NCBI GenBank assembly: GCA_029582155.1
Contig: CM055895.1
Coordinates: 47,695,720-47,759,719, forward strand
Reading direction: 5' to 3'
Length of the DNA stretch: 64,000 nucleotides
From: Panopea generosa
Taxonomy: Eukaryota > Mollusca > Bivalvia > Adapedonta > Hiatellidae
Of the stretch, positions 45,431 through 57,799 are shown piece by piece. The notes under the pieces are model-generated. The model worked only from the letters and a program-made list of their open reading frames with translations, did no database searches and was not told the origin of the DNA. Positions within the stretch are counted from its first letter, which is position 1; each line of letters starts with the position of its first letter. The position numbers and the translations under genes were made by a program.

Positions 45431-45825
45431 TTCCAGACATCGTTTGGTAATGTTAGTGCATAATTCAATTTAGCCTTAAAGTTTCAAAACTCTGAAAAAA
45501 ATAGTTAAATATGTGGAAGATGATAATGTTTTCTTTTTGTATTGGATACGAATATTCTGACAATGTAACTATCTTCACATTAGCTAGAGTAAGAATAATT
45601 ATATGCAACCGTAGATTATAAGAAATGTTGAAAAATGACGAAGCCTTTATTCACTGATATTGATGAAAGAAGAAACATGACATTGATTCACTGTTGCCTT
45701 TCAAGACGGTACAAGGCGTAATTAGTACAGACGTAGTGATAATGATACTTTACTGGTTAATTAACTTATTAATACTTGATAATAACTATAAACGTACTTC
45801 GTTTTTTGTTCTGACAGAAGACCCT
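45431..45825. other. No feature seen
   Basis: AT-rich sequence between H2 and a SINE-C; possibly part of the same old duplication but similarity is too weak to claim. Confidence 0.35.
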
Positions 45826-45990
45826 GAATGAATCTGAGTATAACCGCCGTCTCCGCAAGTAACTGGCAGACTTTCTCACATAAAGCGGTTTTTTTTTTGA
45901 GCGAGTCGAACTCGAACCTGCGACGTAAGCGGTGAGATGTAAATAACCATGCGACGGCGTGTTATACCACTTGGATACGGAGGACCTTTC
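45826..45990 (-). repeat. tRNA-derived SINE-C
   Basis: On the minus strand: TATCCAAGTGGTATAACACG (A-box), TCGCAGGTTCGAGTTCGACT (B-box), an A run, then GCCAGTTACTTGCGGAGACG and GGCGGTTATACTCAGATTCA. The 3-prime end after this is missing. Confidence 0.75.
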
Positions 45991-46639
45991 GTTGTATTTA
46001 AATTATAAACATGTTTTTATTAAATTTGTCACACATGACGAAGTTGTTTTTTTTCGAATGAATATTCTAGAAATCTACCGCATATAAAACAATTCTATAT
46101 ACAACAATCACCAGTCCTGCCATAGGCGCCAAACTCCACAAACAAAGACATTACATTGAAAGAACAGGCAAAGCTTTATAAAAAATCTCACTTTCTTCTG
46201 TTTTCATAACATAAAACGAGAATGAATAAATCAAATAAAGGCCAGACAAAAATACATTTGATAATTGATATCTATCTACGGTTTCCTGTTATTTATAAAG
46301 TAAATTATAACTATTGAATTAACATATGTGTAAACAGTCAAACATTTCTTAAGCAGTCACTCAAAGGAAAAACCAAGAATGACCCATTAAGGCGGATGGC
46401 CGCTTGATATAGGTTGAATAAAACTAAAATTATAGATATGGTAAATGAAACATGTGTCTGTTTAAGACAAGTGGTTGCTTAATAGAATTCGACATGAAAC
46501 AGGTTTCAGCAATTGGCTGTACACCATTTTTCGAAATTTCATACCAAATAATTCCGCCGAAGAAGCCACGTACAAGGTTAATGAACGCTGTCAAGTCAAA
46601 ATTCTGCTTCCAACTTTTTTTCTTAATTTAATCGAAGAT
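45991..46639. other. No supported gene
   Basis: AT-rich. The 64-codon frame at 46475-46669 is not recognisable. Confidence 0.35.
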
Positions 46640-46875
46640 GCGTTTGACAATCGCATTCGTGGAAGATAAACAGCAAACACTAATGACGTTTGAGAAAATA
46701 ATTTTAACGGATCCACATGAATTTTAATATAACAACAGAAAATATTAGTTTAAAATTGTAATACATTTGAATTCCCAAATCTTGAGATAATAATTGTACT
46801 TTTTCATAAGGGAATCTAAAAATGCTTTCTTCATTGGGTTTCGCCGTAGCACGGAAGAGATAATTACATCTGCTA
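46640..46875. repeat. Diverged duplicate block H3, first copy
   Basis: Colinear with 53885-54090: AGCAAACACTAATGA, ATACATTTGAATTCCCAAAT, TTGTACTTTTTCATAAGGGA and ATCTAAA. Shift 7,227 bp. The 76-codon minus frame here is broken by stops in the partner copy, which argues against coding. Confidence 0.55.
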
Positions 46876-47488
46876 TGATCAATTAGTTTTCTAACCAACC
46901 CAGTTCGTGCGACGGCATCATCTGCATTATCCAAATGACAAAATGTTTATTAAAATGCACAAAGAAAAAACATGGTGATATCGCTAGTTTTTTTTTTTCT
47001 TTCCAAAGGCTTAAGAAATAATAACTTGTGAGTTCATCCTTCATTGTTCCACGTTAAGAGATTTGTGTTCCATTTTTCAAGTTTAAAAATGTTATTATGC
47101 CGTAGATTTCAATGGAAAACAAAATGGAGGAAGATACTCTATTGTTTTTTGTTTTTTTAATTACTCGACTATGCAGCGCCTTTGCAGGAATAATGTAAAA
47201 GTACGAAAAAATGGAATTATATAAAAATGTATTCTTGAAGTTCGTAGTTAATTATGGTGAATGCAAGATAGCGTCGAGTTTGAAAATTGCTTTTTCCACA
47301 AAAACAGTGTCAATAAAATCTCGATATTTTAAAAAAATATTACTTTATATCGTCGCAAAACACTGATTTTAAATACAATCTCACTGACTTTGTTTTTTAA
47401 ACCTAAAAACATATTTATATGGAGTAATCTGTAATTGAAATATCCCAGTTGTCATCAACACCATAATTTTGGTTTAAATTCGGAAAGT
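46876..47488. other. No feature seen
   Basis: AT-rich, several T and A runs, nothing else recognised. Confidence 0.4.
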
Positions 47489-47520
47489 GTGGGGGGTGGG
47501 GGGGGGGGGGAGGGGGGGGA
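47489..47520 (+). other. G-run, potential G-quadruplex
   Basis: Thirty-two bases almost purely G, broken only by single T, A and G-T steps (G6-T-G13-A-G8). It is the longest G run in an AT-rich window. Four or more G-tracts make a quadruplex possible on the plus strand. Confidence 0.85.
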
Positions 47521-48147
47521 CATAACTTTGATGTTTTACTCAAATAAAAAAATAGCGGGATCACTTGCTTTATCAAGCTTTAAGTTTTTACTAACGTTAT
47601 ACTCTGAGAAATATATAAGTTATTCGTTTGAAGTTGTAAAGAATGATCATTTTAAGTCAGTTTAATTAATTTCAACTTTACCACATACTTACATTCAACC
47701 CCTTCTGTGGAATAGATAAAGGACTTTGTTGTAATATTCAGTGGACGCATGTCCGTAAACATCAGTTTAGTGTCGGAAACATTTAAGATAAAAACAATTT
47801 TATCGAAATATTACGATATGTTCCATTACTACTATAGCACTTCAGTTAGACAGTAATTAACGTGGGAGCGCAAAATGTACGCAAGTGTTGCTGCTCGATT
47901 AAGCAACTAAACATACCGATTCAGTAGTTAATTTACCGATACAATGTGCTGACTGATTGGTCAATAGGACATGTTGCTGTAGACTTGACGCATTGATGAT
48001 ATCAACAAGGAACTAACTTAATATGTTGAGCACTCATCAGATATTATTTATATGCATCGAGCAGAGTTTACACCTCCTGTGGGATTTATCTAAAAAATGA
48101 AATTCACTTCTTAAGTGTATATGTCGTCGTTACCATACAATTTAACT
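47521..48147. other. No feature seen
   Basis: AT-rich spacer. Holds a lone CTGATTGGTCAATA inverted CCAAT-type site at about 47953, probably chance. Confidence 0.4.
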
Positions 48148-48181
48148 TTCTCTTTCTCTATCTGCCCCCCCCCCCTTCCCC

Positions 48182-48218
<37 letters not shown>

Positions 48219-48270
48219 TCTCTCTCTATATATATATATATTCTCTCTCTCAATTTATATATATATATGG
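48148..48270. repeat. C-run, (CT)n and (TA)n compound microsatellite
   Basis: Starts with C13-like and CCCCC runs, passes through (CT)n with a few interruptions, then (TA)n, another short (CT)n and (TA)n. Purine/pyrimidine strand asymmetry is extreme. Confidence 0.92.
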
Positions 48271-49184
48271 AGATAATTATTTGTTAATAACCAAGACATA
48301 AATGTACTGACCAGACTACGGCGAGTTCGCCTAGCTACAATGCAAACCATAGACACAACATCAAGGTATCTGCCAAACCAATAAATTGGGTGTCGCCCAT
48401 GACTTATATACTATGGAATCTCATGCAACACATCTGGACAGGGCGGACACATTTACATACATGAACTAATAGCTTTATATGAGAAGAATCCAGTTAAGGA
48501 TTCACGACTACTCACATGCTATATAAAGGACATATTTATAAACCCGTTGAATTTTATAGATAGGGTGAATTAATATATATTAAATTTCATAAAGGGAGAT
48601 AATTCATTCACAACAACGGAAATTACAATTTATATACATATATATCTTTCTGTGTCTATGGTGGATATGACGCTGTATATGTGATTCATGTTGCATTCTA
48701 TCAGTAAAATGAGAAAATGACAAAAACAATGTCACATACATGTATTCTTCTAAACACGATGTCATTAAAAATGATTTGAAACAGAAGAAAGCTGACGTTT
48801 TGTAAAGTGGTATCCTCTATAAAGAACAGAATAAGTAAGTATATATATATATCAGCATGTATACACACTTTAACACACGTATTTTTCTCTCAAATGTTAA
48901 AATATCGGTCTGTGAAATAGTGTCACTTTTAAGATATTATCTTCATTGTTGAATGTATGCATGTTTTAATAATGATATGGATTCATGTAAAACAGTATAT
49001 ATAAAAAGATGAACATTTAAATGTCAAATCACTCACTTTTTTAAAGGCAATTACGAAGTATTTGTTAAAAGTGTATAAGAGGAAAGGAACTATATCAGAA
49101 TTATTTTCTTTAGTTTTAATCCTCTTTACTACTCATATGTGTAATGTGAAATATTGTCTACATAACTTATAAACTGTCTGCAAA
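48271..49184. other. No feature seen
   Basis: AT-rich with short (TA)n at 48838-48853. No recognised element. Confidence 0.4.
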
Positions 49185-49420
49185 AGCTATTTCATCGTTC
49201 CATCACATCCTATATACGTTGGTAAGATGACGCTAATTTGTCGCTTAACTTTGTTTTCGAGCAAGGACTATACAATATGAATGTACTATATGTCAGGGAA
49301 CGTAGCTACTTCAGAGGAATCAGGACTTAATAGGCAAGTTGATAAGAAGCACATGTTTCGATAAATTTATATACGACCCGTATTACATTTGCTAGTGACG
49401 TTGTATTGATATGTGTGGAT
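49185..49420. repeat. Diverged duplicate block H1, second copy
   Basis: Partner of 43440-43640, same orientation, with TTTGTCGCTTAACTTTGTTT, ACTATACAATATGAATGT, TGTCAGGGAACGTA and AGAAGCACATGTTTCG. Confidence 0.5.
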
Positions 49421-49559
49421 ATTAGTACATAACACGAAACTGCTTACTCGCAATACAGAGCACTGGTTTGAGTATTTATTTTGTAACGCAAGTATTTTGC
49501 AAGTTGTTTCTATGTTTCTCTAATGAATAAACGGTGTTTAGAAAAAGAGCATTCAATTA

Positions 49560-49995
49560 TTATATGTAACGTCTCACTATACAGTTACACCGTTTTTTCC
49601 CCCCACAGTAACATAATTCTTACGCTTGGTTTTGAACTATTTTCAGAATGATTCATAGTGGTTGTGATATTTTGCTGCAGATGAGTAGAACAAATGTTGG
49701 CATAGCATATACTGCAATAAGACATCACTGGTGTTAAAGAGGTGACTTTTACAGGATTTTAACATATGCATGTGTAAAGAGCATTTGAGGACTTCTCATT
49801 AAAAAAATCTCAGAGTGTTTCTGCACCCTCTTTAAAAAAAATCAAGCTGGTCAACCTACCAGTTATTGTACATTTTTATGTGAGTATGCATTCCTGCTTT
49901 GAAAAAAATGCTTTTAAAAATTGTACGTGGAATTATTTTTTTCCATGGAAATCCTAGACCTTATTTTATATAGAACAAAGAACAAAATTCAACTG
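49560..49995 (-). repeat. Interspersed repeat G, long copy
   Basis: The reverse complement matches 57800-58220: TGTTCTATATAAAATAAGGT, GGTCTAGGATTTCCATGG, TAGGTTGACCAGC, TGTTAAAATCCTGTAAAAGT, CAGTATATGCTATG and finally AACTGTATAGTGAGACGT. Roughly 420 bp. Class unknown; no terminal repeats or pol III boxes seen. Confidence 0.6.
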
Positions 49996-50718
49996 TGCAG
50001 AAAGACCTACATTATAGAGTGTAGGATACAAGCGATAAACACATGTGATTGACACTAGAAACAGTAAAGCGATAAACACATGTTATAGGCACTAGACATA
50101 GCACGTCAACCTGTCATAGTATTCTCCATTTAACATTTGCTATACAGTTAAAACTACTCCACTTAGCTAGAGAGTAAAAGCATGACAGGCAGGCAGTTTT
50201 TTTTATAATATTTAATGTATATTTGATGACATGAAACAAACAAACATACTCTGTAAACAAGTCCTATCTACTAGTATTCGCCTGACATTGTGAAATGGGA
50301 AAACTATGCTTATCTAAATACATATACAAAGGTAATCTGAATGAATATATTCGTGCTATAAGAAAAACTCCTTTTGAAATTCAAAATAGCTTTATGAATA
50401 TAACTATTATAAAGAAATAAGTACGTTTAATGAAACTTAAACAATGCGTTATATAATGATGCATGCTGCCCACGATTTATACAAACATTTATGTCTGTTT
50501 TGATAATGAAAATGTCAAACAAGGTGGAGTGCAACTGCTAACCGGGTTTGAATTTCCAAGTGGAGATTTTCACAACTGTTAACCCCAGGGTTTGTTTTTA
50601 CCACTGTTAACCGGATTTGAATTCCCCAGTGGAATTCCTCGAGGAAGTGATACCTGTTGTCACGTATCTTTGTATGTATTGTTATCTTAAAGTTTTTCTG
50701 TATGTTGATAGTGTAAGA
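49996..50718. other. AT-rich stretch with short direct repeats
   Basis: GCGATAAACACATG occurs twice (50032 and 50070), each followed by a similar GCACTAGA/GACACTAGA block. Between 50540 and 50640 the phrase ACTGTTAACCSSGGTTTG..TTTGAATT appears in about three variants. No gene seen. Confidence 0.45.
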
Positions 50719-50995
50719 GCCGGACCCGATTAGATCAGACGGTTGCTTATCTGACTGCCAATCCAGGGTCTTGTGTTTAAATCCCCGCCCGGCCTATATC
50801 TCCAAAATTGAGTGAATTAAGACATTGCGTCTCATTACCATTCGTCTCTCACCTCTGCTTCAAGTGGGAATATATCAGTTACTTGCGGAGATGGATGTGC
50901 TCGAGTACTGGTTAACCTTCAAGGTTTCCAATGAAAGAGGATAAGTGAAATAGGGTAAGGCAAACTGATTTCCCGTTAGCCCTCGATGCAACAAA
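50719..50995 (+). repeat. tRNA-derived SINE-A
   Basis: Head: CCGATTAGATCAGACGGTTG (A-box) and CTTGTGTTTAAATCCCCGCC (decayed B-box). Body: ACATTGCGTCTCATTACCAT, TCGTCTCTCACC, AGTTACTTGCGGAGATGGAT, GTGCTCGAGTACTGGTTAAC and CCGTTAGCCCTCGATG, then an A run. The CAAT tail is replaced by the A run. Confidence 0.82.
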
Positions 50996-51289
50996 AAAAA
51001 AAATTCATTTATTTCATTCAATCGATTTGAAAATTTGATGTACAGGACAAAGGTTATACTTACCAAGAAATTTGACAGCTGCATGGTTATAAATGTAACA
51101 CAATTAATTTGTTATCTAGAGAAATAATCTTTCACTAAATCTGTTATTTAAATCTGATACATTCTTTTGCATAAAATCCCAGGAGTGCTCGTACTTACAT
51201 AAACCCATTATTACGAAAAGAGCATTTAACATGAATGGCAAAATACTCCTAACTCTTGCTGCTTTTCCCTTATCTTTATATGACGTTTT

Positions 51290-51450
51290 CTCTTTATCAT
51301 GTGCATACTGATGGCTAAATAAAGGCTGCACTATCGATCCTGGACACAATCCGTAAAGTAAATACAACATGTTTGAAGGAAAACCCATCAATCACGTTTA
51401 TTCTAAATAAAAGAGAAATGCAATTCAAAATTTAAGAACGTAGTTAAAAG
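51290..51450. repeat. Diverged duplicate block H2, second copy
   Basis: Partner of 45225-45430. The 91-codon minus frame that crosses it (51116-51391) is not kept in the other copy. Confidence 0.55.
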
Positions 51451-51869
51451 TAGCATAGGAACCATTGCTGTGAGAGGAAAACTGTTTGTTTTTTTCAATA
51501 CAGGAGCCGGCTATCTGTGTACAATTTTTATTATTCAACTTAATAAACTTTTTAAATTGGATACATGAACAATCAGTATTTACCACACGCTCGGATAGAT
51601 GATAGTCACCAGATGGTTAAAAAAAGTTTTATCATATGGATAGGACATGGCAGACAAAGGCAATACAAAATGGAACACTTTGGAATGATACAGTAACACA
51701 TCATCATAGGCTTAAAGCTATTGTTCGACATTGCAATGCTTTCTAATTACCAACAACAAACTTGGTTCAATATCAGACTTACAAACACACTTGTGTGTAA
51801 TGTGCATATCCTATAAGATAACATTAAAAAAATAAATAACAAACAATAACAAAAACACATGCAAAAAAG

Positions 51870-52200
51870 TATAAACAGTTCTTATGTACACAATGACCTT
51901 TCCGCCCTCTGTAATATTGTATATGATTTCTTATCATTATTGGATCTTCATCACAAATCCAGTTTATGTCAGTTACTTGTTTCTTATTTCAAAACACGTA
52001 CATTTAATTTTGCTTCTATATAAAAATCATGAACAAGAGTCATACTGTACAAATTGACCTTTTCGCCCTTTAACATACTGTAAATGAACCCCATTAAAAC
52101 TAAACAGTACTACATTGCAAACCCAAAACCTTATTACAGCACTTACATGTTTCTTTATTCTAAAACACGGCCATCTAATTTTGCTTCTATATCGGATCAA
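51870..52200. repeat. Diverged tandem duplication of about 165 bp
   Basis: First unit 51870-52020, second 52036-52200. Pairs of matching blocks: GTACACAATGACCTTTCCGC with GTACAAATTGACCTTTTCGC, and TTTAATTTTGCTTCTATAT with ATCTAATTTTGCTTCTATAT, plus an ACTTGTTTCTTATTTCAAAA / ACATGTTTCTTTATTCTAAA pair in between. Confidence 0.65.
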
Positions 52201-53884
52201 TATATTCTGGACACTTCTGGGGAATCGTGAATACAATAATGCTACCGTGTCATTTTCAATTTATATGATTAAATACAGAACATGGCTTTAGTGAAATTTA
52301 ATAATACACCGGTATATGACTGTAAGAAGATGTATGTTACACCACCCGACAACGTCGCAGGGAAATATCCCACACGGGAAATAGGTTTGTGACGACAAAC
52401 ATGTACTTTGTGGATGAAGAAAATTACAGTGGATTTATTTATATTTAGAAGCCAGAGTGTTTTTATCGTCGTTGGTTTTCACGTACAGATAATGTATAGT
52501 GATTTAGTTCTACATGTGTCTTCCTGGCCGAATGCATACGTAAAAGCACATTTTACCTGCGAATTGTCCGTCTGTTACAATAAATGTTACAAAATATCCA
52601 TGAGTTTACACTATAGTCTTACTATGCTTGGTCATCGCCTTTGTTTGGTTTAAATGAAGCAAGCGTCGAAGATGATCAGGATACACAAGTCTCGCACATA
52701 CGTGATAAAACGCACGTTACCTCAGTTTACAGTCATCGGACTACAGACGAAACTGACTTGTTTCGTACACAAGGTCGTTCGATACTGAAAATGAATTGTG
52801 TTAAGGGTTCAATTTAGTATAATAACTTTGGAATATACTAATTTTGAATAACTATTAAAACTTAAAGTATTCAAAGAATAAACATTTACGCAGCAAGAGA
52901 TGTGAGTTCTTTATTAATATATTATTTATGACAGTAAATATAATTCTCTGTATCAAATTTGCATATTTATGATCCAGGTGGCATTTTATGAATATGTATA
53001 CACGTGTACACATGGTATAGTTGCACGGATTATATTCGCTCACTGTTCTAAAGTATTCTAATTCGAAAATGCTCTTTTAGATGCAATCAAATAATGATGT
53101 AGAGGATATAAGTTTAAAATATTTGGAAAAAAACTTTTAGATAGTGAGAGAATAAAATCAATAGTATGCTTAAAAGGTCTCACTTAAGAATGACCTCCCT
53201 TACATGACGGTAGCAAGATTCTCATGCCCAAGAAATTAGAGCTGTGTAAAGCGGTTGGGCATTTTGTTTTGTTAAAACGCATAAATAATCATATTTCTTT
53301 GTGCATATGTGAACATTGGAACATTTTCAAGAATTCTGCCAGGTTTGGATGACAACGGCAACTGTTTGATGATGCTATAACAGTTTAAAGATGCGTAGTG
53401 ATACATTGCATCAAATGGACAAAATTGTCAAAAATGAAGGGGTGCCATCAAACCATCGAAATTGTTAAAAAGCAACCAGGTCAACGCCACGTTTTTTCTG
53501 CCTTATTGGACCAACAGAGGACTATCTATGAGAACAAGGCACTTTTAGAACCATTGGTAATGTATCCAGTTTTCCAGAGGTGCATCTCTATATGTGTAGA
53601 ACAGTACAAAATTAATTGTCTGAGACATTATAATGTAATTAAATATTGTTACATGCAATCACATGTGTCCAGAGTTTCAAATTTAGACTTAAAAAACATG
53701 AAATAGACGTATGTAAAGACGATTTCAAAATGTAAAGAGACAATCAAAGGGCAGATAACGTGTAACAGTGTTCTCTTTTATCATCTATATAAATTGTGTC
53801 CAAGATGTTCTGCGAAAGAAACCATGCATATGTGTGTCGGTTGTTTAAATTGTTGATTTGCCTCCAAATAGTTCTTTTAAATTT
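52201..53884. other. No supported gene
   Basis: Plus-strand frames of 81 codons (52408-52653) and 102 codons (53398-53706) are the longest non-repeat frames in this part. The second has varied, protein-like composition (for example PGQRHVFSALLDQQRTIYEN), but I recognise no family and cannot place splice sites with confidence. Confidence 0.3.
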
Positions 53885-54090
53885 CATACGCAAACAGAAA
53901 ACACTGATGATTTTTTAAAATTGTTCTAAGGACACACATAGGTTTTACTTTAAACACTGTAATATAATTATTGCCTTAAATGTCTAAATACATTTAAATT
54001 TCCATATTTTTGAAGATTATTTGTACTTTTCCGTAACGGAATCTAAATAGGTTTTATTCAATAAATTTCGTTGCTGCGTTGAACAGTTTG
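53885..54090. repeat. Diverged duplicate block H3, second copy
   Basis: Partner of 46640-46875 in the same orientation: ACAGAAAACACTGATGA, ATACATTTAAATTTCCATAT, TTGTACTTTTCCGTAACGGA and ATCTAAA. Confidence 0.55.
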
Positions 54091-55290
54091 TTTATCAAAT
54101 AACATGGGTTTTTTTTATGTTTACATCAGTTTCTTCAAATTTTGTCGTCGTTTCGTCTCGTTTTATAATGTTACATCACTAGAAAGAAGGGAGTTGACGA
54201 GATTCAATCTGTCAGTGACGATGTTGTCACTAACATCAAATGCCAAATCCCAGTTCTGTTATACTTAAAGGTCAACTACCAACATTGAGACGAGCTCTCT
54301 CTGATTGGCCGAAAAAAGTATTGAGATGTTCAAGGCATATATTTTGAAAATAATCTTATTTTTGATTGAATGAACATGTCAAACTGACAAAATGAACACA
54401 ATAAGATATCTGTTTATTTTGTTTGTGTCAATAAAACTTACGATGATGTTTCTTTGACAGACTAAATACATTTTATTACGGAAACTGTATTGAAAGTAAT
54501 ACTGTTGCAATTTATTTTTTCATGCTTAAAGTGGGGGCAATCTATTTCAGGAAGCAAAATGTGGTAAAAAGTGACACTTTTGAGATCATTTTTTTTGACA
54601 TTTTCATTTGAGTCTAGGATAGTACATTAATATGATAAAGAACTTTTTGGTTTGCGAACATTAGAAATAGTGAATGTTAGGTGAAACGCTATAATGTAAG
54701 CCTATAGAAAACGTGATGGTGGTAGATGACCTAAAAAGCAACATTGATACAGTAAATCTACGGTGAGATAGACGTTTCGTATCTTGTTTACGAAAATGTG
54801 TTATACATTTAAAAAATAAATATAAATAAATGGAAAATAATTGCTAAATTAAATAACACGATTACATGTATCTGTATCATCTCTATTGAATACATAGCTA
54901 ATAAATTCGAGACTTTATCCCTAATGTGACATATACAGGGCGCCGTAATACGTTAGTGCAGCAATAATCTGTATTCAGCTTTCGCTGTGTTCTATGATTT
55001 GAGGAATAATACTTCAGCTGGTTATATAAAATTTACATCAGTTCATAATTAAACGTAAGACGCTACATGATGTTTGGATTCAAATGCAAGTTTATAATTA
55101 TGGACCTCAATGCCATGCCTTTTGTATACCGAGTGTATTCAAACACAATATGAAAACAACAATTGTAATGTTTTATTTCGATACAATACCATCAGGTAAA
55201 CATGAAGTGCTTCCATTAAACTAGCACCTTAAATATATATATTAATCTGGATGACGTCATTCCGCTCCATATACTAATGCATTGGTCAGG
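54091..55290. other. No feature seen
   Basis: AT-rich spacer. Nothing recognised on either strand. Confidence 0.4.
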
Positions 55291-55548
<258 letters not shown>

Positions 55549-55842
55549 ATTCTGTTTGTATGCATGCCTACGTGCGTTCGTGCATGTGACATTTCAGTTG
55601 CAAGAAACTTCTCAATTTGAGAAATGCACTCTAGCTTTTTTAGAACTGCTTCAATAGAAAACAAAATTTGAAATTAAAATATTCCAAAGACAAATCTTAT
55701 ATATAAATCAACTTGATAAATGACAGATCTATTGCAACTGTTTAGAAATAATAGCGATGATTGGAGACAAAATATTAGTTTGAGTGTACACTTGGGTTAA
55801 AGAGTACATATCAGATACCACTGAGATATATTGGAGTACATT
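55549..55842. other. No feature seen
   Basis: AT-rich, nothing recognised. Confidence 0.4.
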
Positions 55843-56035
55843 TTCCAGTGGTAGAACATCAAACTCATGATCGGAGAGTCGTAGGTCCGATCCTCCACCA
55901 CGGCTATGTGTTGTGTCCTTCAGCAAGACACATTTTCCCTTATATGCTTAGTACCGGTTGTATCCAGGAAGGCTTCGAGCGTAAATTGTCTAAAATATGA
56001 TAACTTGTTTCACAATCGAAATAAAATAAGTTTAA
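55843..56035 (+). repeat. tRNA-derived SINE-D
   Basis: Head: CAGTGGTAGAACATCAAACT (A-box) and GTCGTAGGTCCGATCCTCCA (B-box) with a CAT triplet where the anticodon would be, so a methionine-type ancestor is possible. Body: TGTGTCCTTCAGCAAGACAC, ATGCTTAGTACCGGTTGTAT, GGCTTCGAGCGTAAATTGTC and TTTCACAATCGAAATAAA. Confidence 0.82.
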
Positions 56036-56375
56036 ACCAGATGTTGTACGAAACCGGAATTGAAAAATGTGGAATTGTTAGTAAAATCTGAGCCTTAATG
56101 GAAAAATATGTTAAATGGGTGATCATATCAGATAACAATAAGATGTTGTGTGAATACGGGACAGGAAAACCTGAATTTGTAAGTAATATCTGAGCTTAAG
56201 TGCAAACTCAGGTTAAAATGATCATTTCACCAGATACATTTTAGGTGTTGTTTGAGTTAAGTGACTGTCACAGAGTTAAATAGTAAAAAAAATATATATA
56301 TAAATTTTCTTTAAAAGCATGACCGTTATTCACTATACAGTATGCATAATCTTGCCTTTAATAGTAACTGAGTGA
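56036..56375. other. Spacer with a loose repeat
   Basis: Two similar pieces of about 80-100 bp follow each other: AAATCTGAGCCTTAATGGAA / ATATCTGAGCTTAAGTGCAA, each followed by GTTAAA.TG..GATCAT..CAGAT. No gene seen. Confidence 0.45.
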
Positions 56376-56530
56376 AATCTTTATGTGAGCATGTTTGCCA
56401 GTTACCTGCGGAAGGGTGGTGGTTCTACTCGGATTCATTCCGAGGTCTTCATCAACAATTAAAACTGGGGGTGCCGTATATAACCTAAAGTGTGTCGAAT
56501 ACGGCGTTTAATCCAATTCGTTGAGTAAAA
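56376..56530 (+). repeat. SINE-C tail copy
   Basis: CTTTATGTGAGCATGTTTGC, CAGTTACCTGCGGAAGGGTG, GGTTCTACTCGGATTCATTC, CGAGGTCTTCATCAAC, GCCGTATATAACC and GTGTCGAATACGGCGTTTAA. The head is missing. Confidence 0.75.
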
Positions 56531-56948
56531 CAAGTCTCAAAATAAATATTGTATAATCGGCCAATATCAAACGCTCAAAACTTCGATATTTAGAACATTT
56601 AAGTTGGCATAGATATCCGTTTTTACAGTTAACTGACGAGAAAGTTTTTTTTTAGATATTGTTTTTATCTGAACGAAATATCCAGTTATCAAACCTAATA
56701 TGCAGTTATAAACGATCGGGTTTCAGTGTAATTATGTATGTTTTTGTATTCCCGTCGCGTTTTCGCGATGAAAATGTGTGCAATTACGCCGTAATGATTT
56801 AATAACTTTTGTATTCTGCATCAATGCATTCATAAAACATATTTAACAATTTGAAACAAAATTCTATCGTTGAAACGCCAAGAAGCAATTTAGAATCACA
56901 TGTTGTATTTAAAAATAAATTAATATTTGTTCAGTGTTGCTGTTACTT

Positions 56949-57410
56949 TTGACTCCTGTTTTACTAACAGTTTCTTAAGTTTCATAAAGATATTTACAAA
57001 CTTAACTTACTTGTTGACTTGGTTAAATTTATCTATTTACATCGATTGTTAAACAATTTCTTACAGCTTAGACAAATCACGCTCGAAGTCTTCTCGGGTA
57101 GAACCAGTACCGAGCATTTGCGGGAAAAATGTCTTGATCAAAGACACTACATATAGCCGCCGTGGCAGAGGATCGAACCCTCGACCTTTCGATCCTGGGT
57201 TTCATGCTCTACCTCTCCATATCTCAAAGTACAAATTTATGAATATTCATTTTAAGGCACTTTTTGACTGTTTGCCTTAATAGTTTTTAATCCATGTCCA
57301 TGAAACCAAATGAAGTTTTTCAAAAGTCAGTCTAATATCAGGATCACATGGATGTTTTTATAGGCTTTAAGACTTTAAGTAGTTAAGCTTATACTGACAC
57401 AGGAACATGG
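56949..57410. mobile_element. Solo foldback element related to X ends, split by a SINE
   Basis: The left part GACTCCTGTTTTACTAACAG and the right part GACTTTAAGTAGTTAAGC..ACTGACACAGGAAC correspond to the two sides of the 210 bp foldback at each end of X, with the X-type block TTTTGACTGTTTGCC and AGTCTAATATCAGGATCACA between. A SINE-D on the minus strand (57040-57235) interrupts it. No X interior is present, so the terminal foldback exists on its own. Confidence 0.5.
57040..57235 (-). repeat. SINE-D inside the solo foldback element
   Basis: On the minus strand: GGTAGAGCATGAAACCCAGG (A-box region), GAGGGTTCGATCCTCTGCCA (B-box), TAGTGTCTTTGATCAAGACA, GAAGACTTCGAGCGTGATTT and AAATTGTTTAACAATCGATG. 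All family landmarks are in order. Confidence 0.8.
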
Positions 57411-57799
57411 TCATTTGGAACCTTGAAACCAGAATACGGATTGAACTTTTGTGTACATGAACAGTAATGATTATTTCATAACCCCATGGATCCATGTCTG
57501 TTTTCTCTTTTTTAAAGACTGTAGTAGCAAAAATCATATAAATTCAATGAATTGTTTTATTTTTACTCCAGCAGTAATTTCCCCCAGTTTTTATAGAGTT
57601 GTGTGTATGTACTCATTCCATATTTCATAATCTTATTGAACTTCTTTGAATACATGCAGCTAGACAATTATAAAAATTGATATCAAATTATATAAGCCCA
57701 TATACACATTATAGTCCGGCCATAAGCGTTACATTTTTTACCGTACACCCCAAAAAAAATTAAGATATAAGATATATGTAAGGTGTGAAAAATAAAAAC
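57411..57799. other. No feature seen
   Basis: AT-rich spacer; nothing recognised. Confidence 0.4.

Noticed and set aside
46704..46934. 76-codon minus-strand frame with varied composition
   Set aside because: The diverged partner at 53885-54090 has stops and shifts in the same frame, so it is not conserved as protein.
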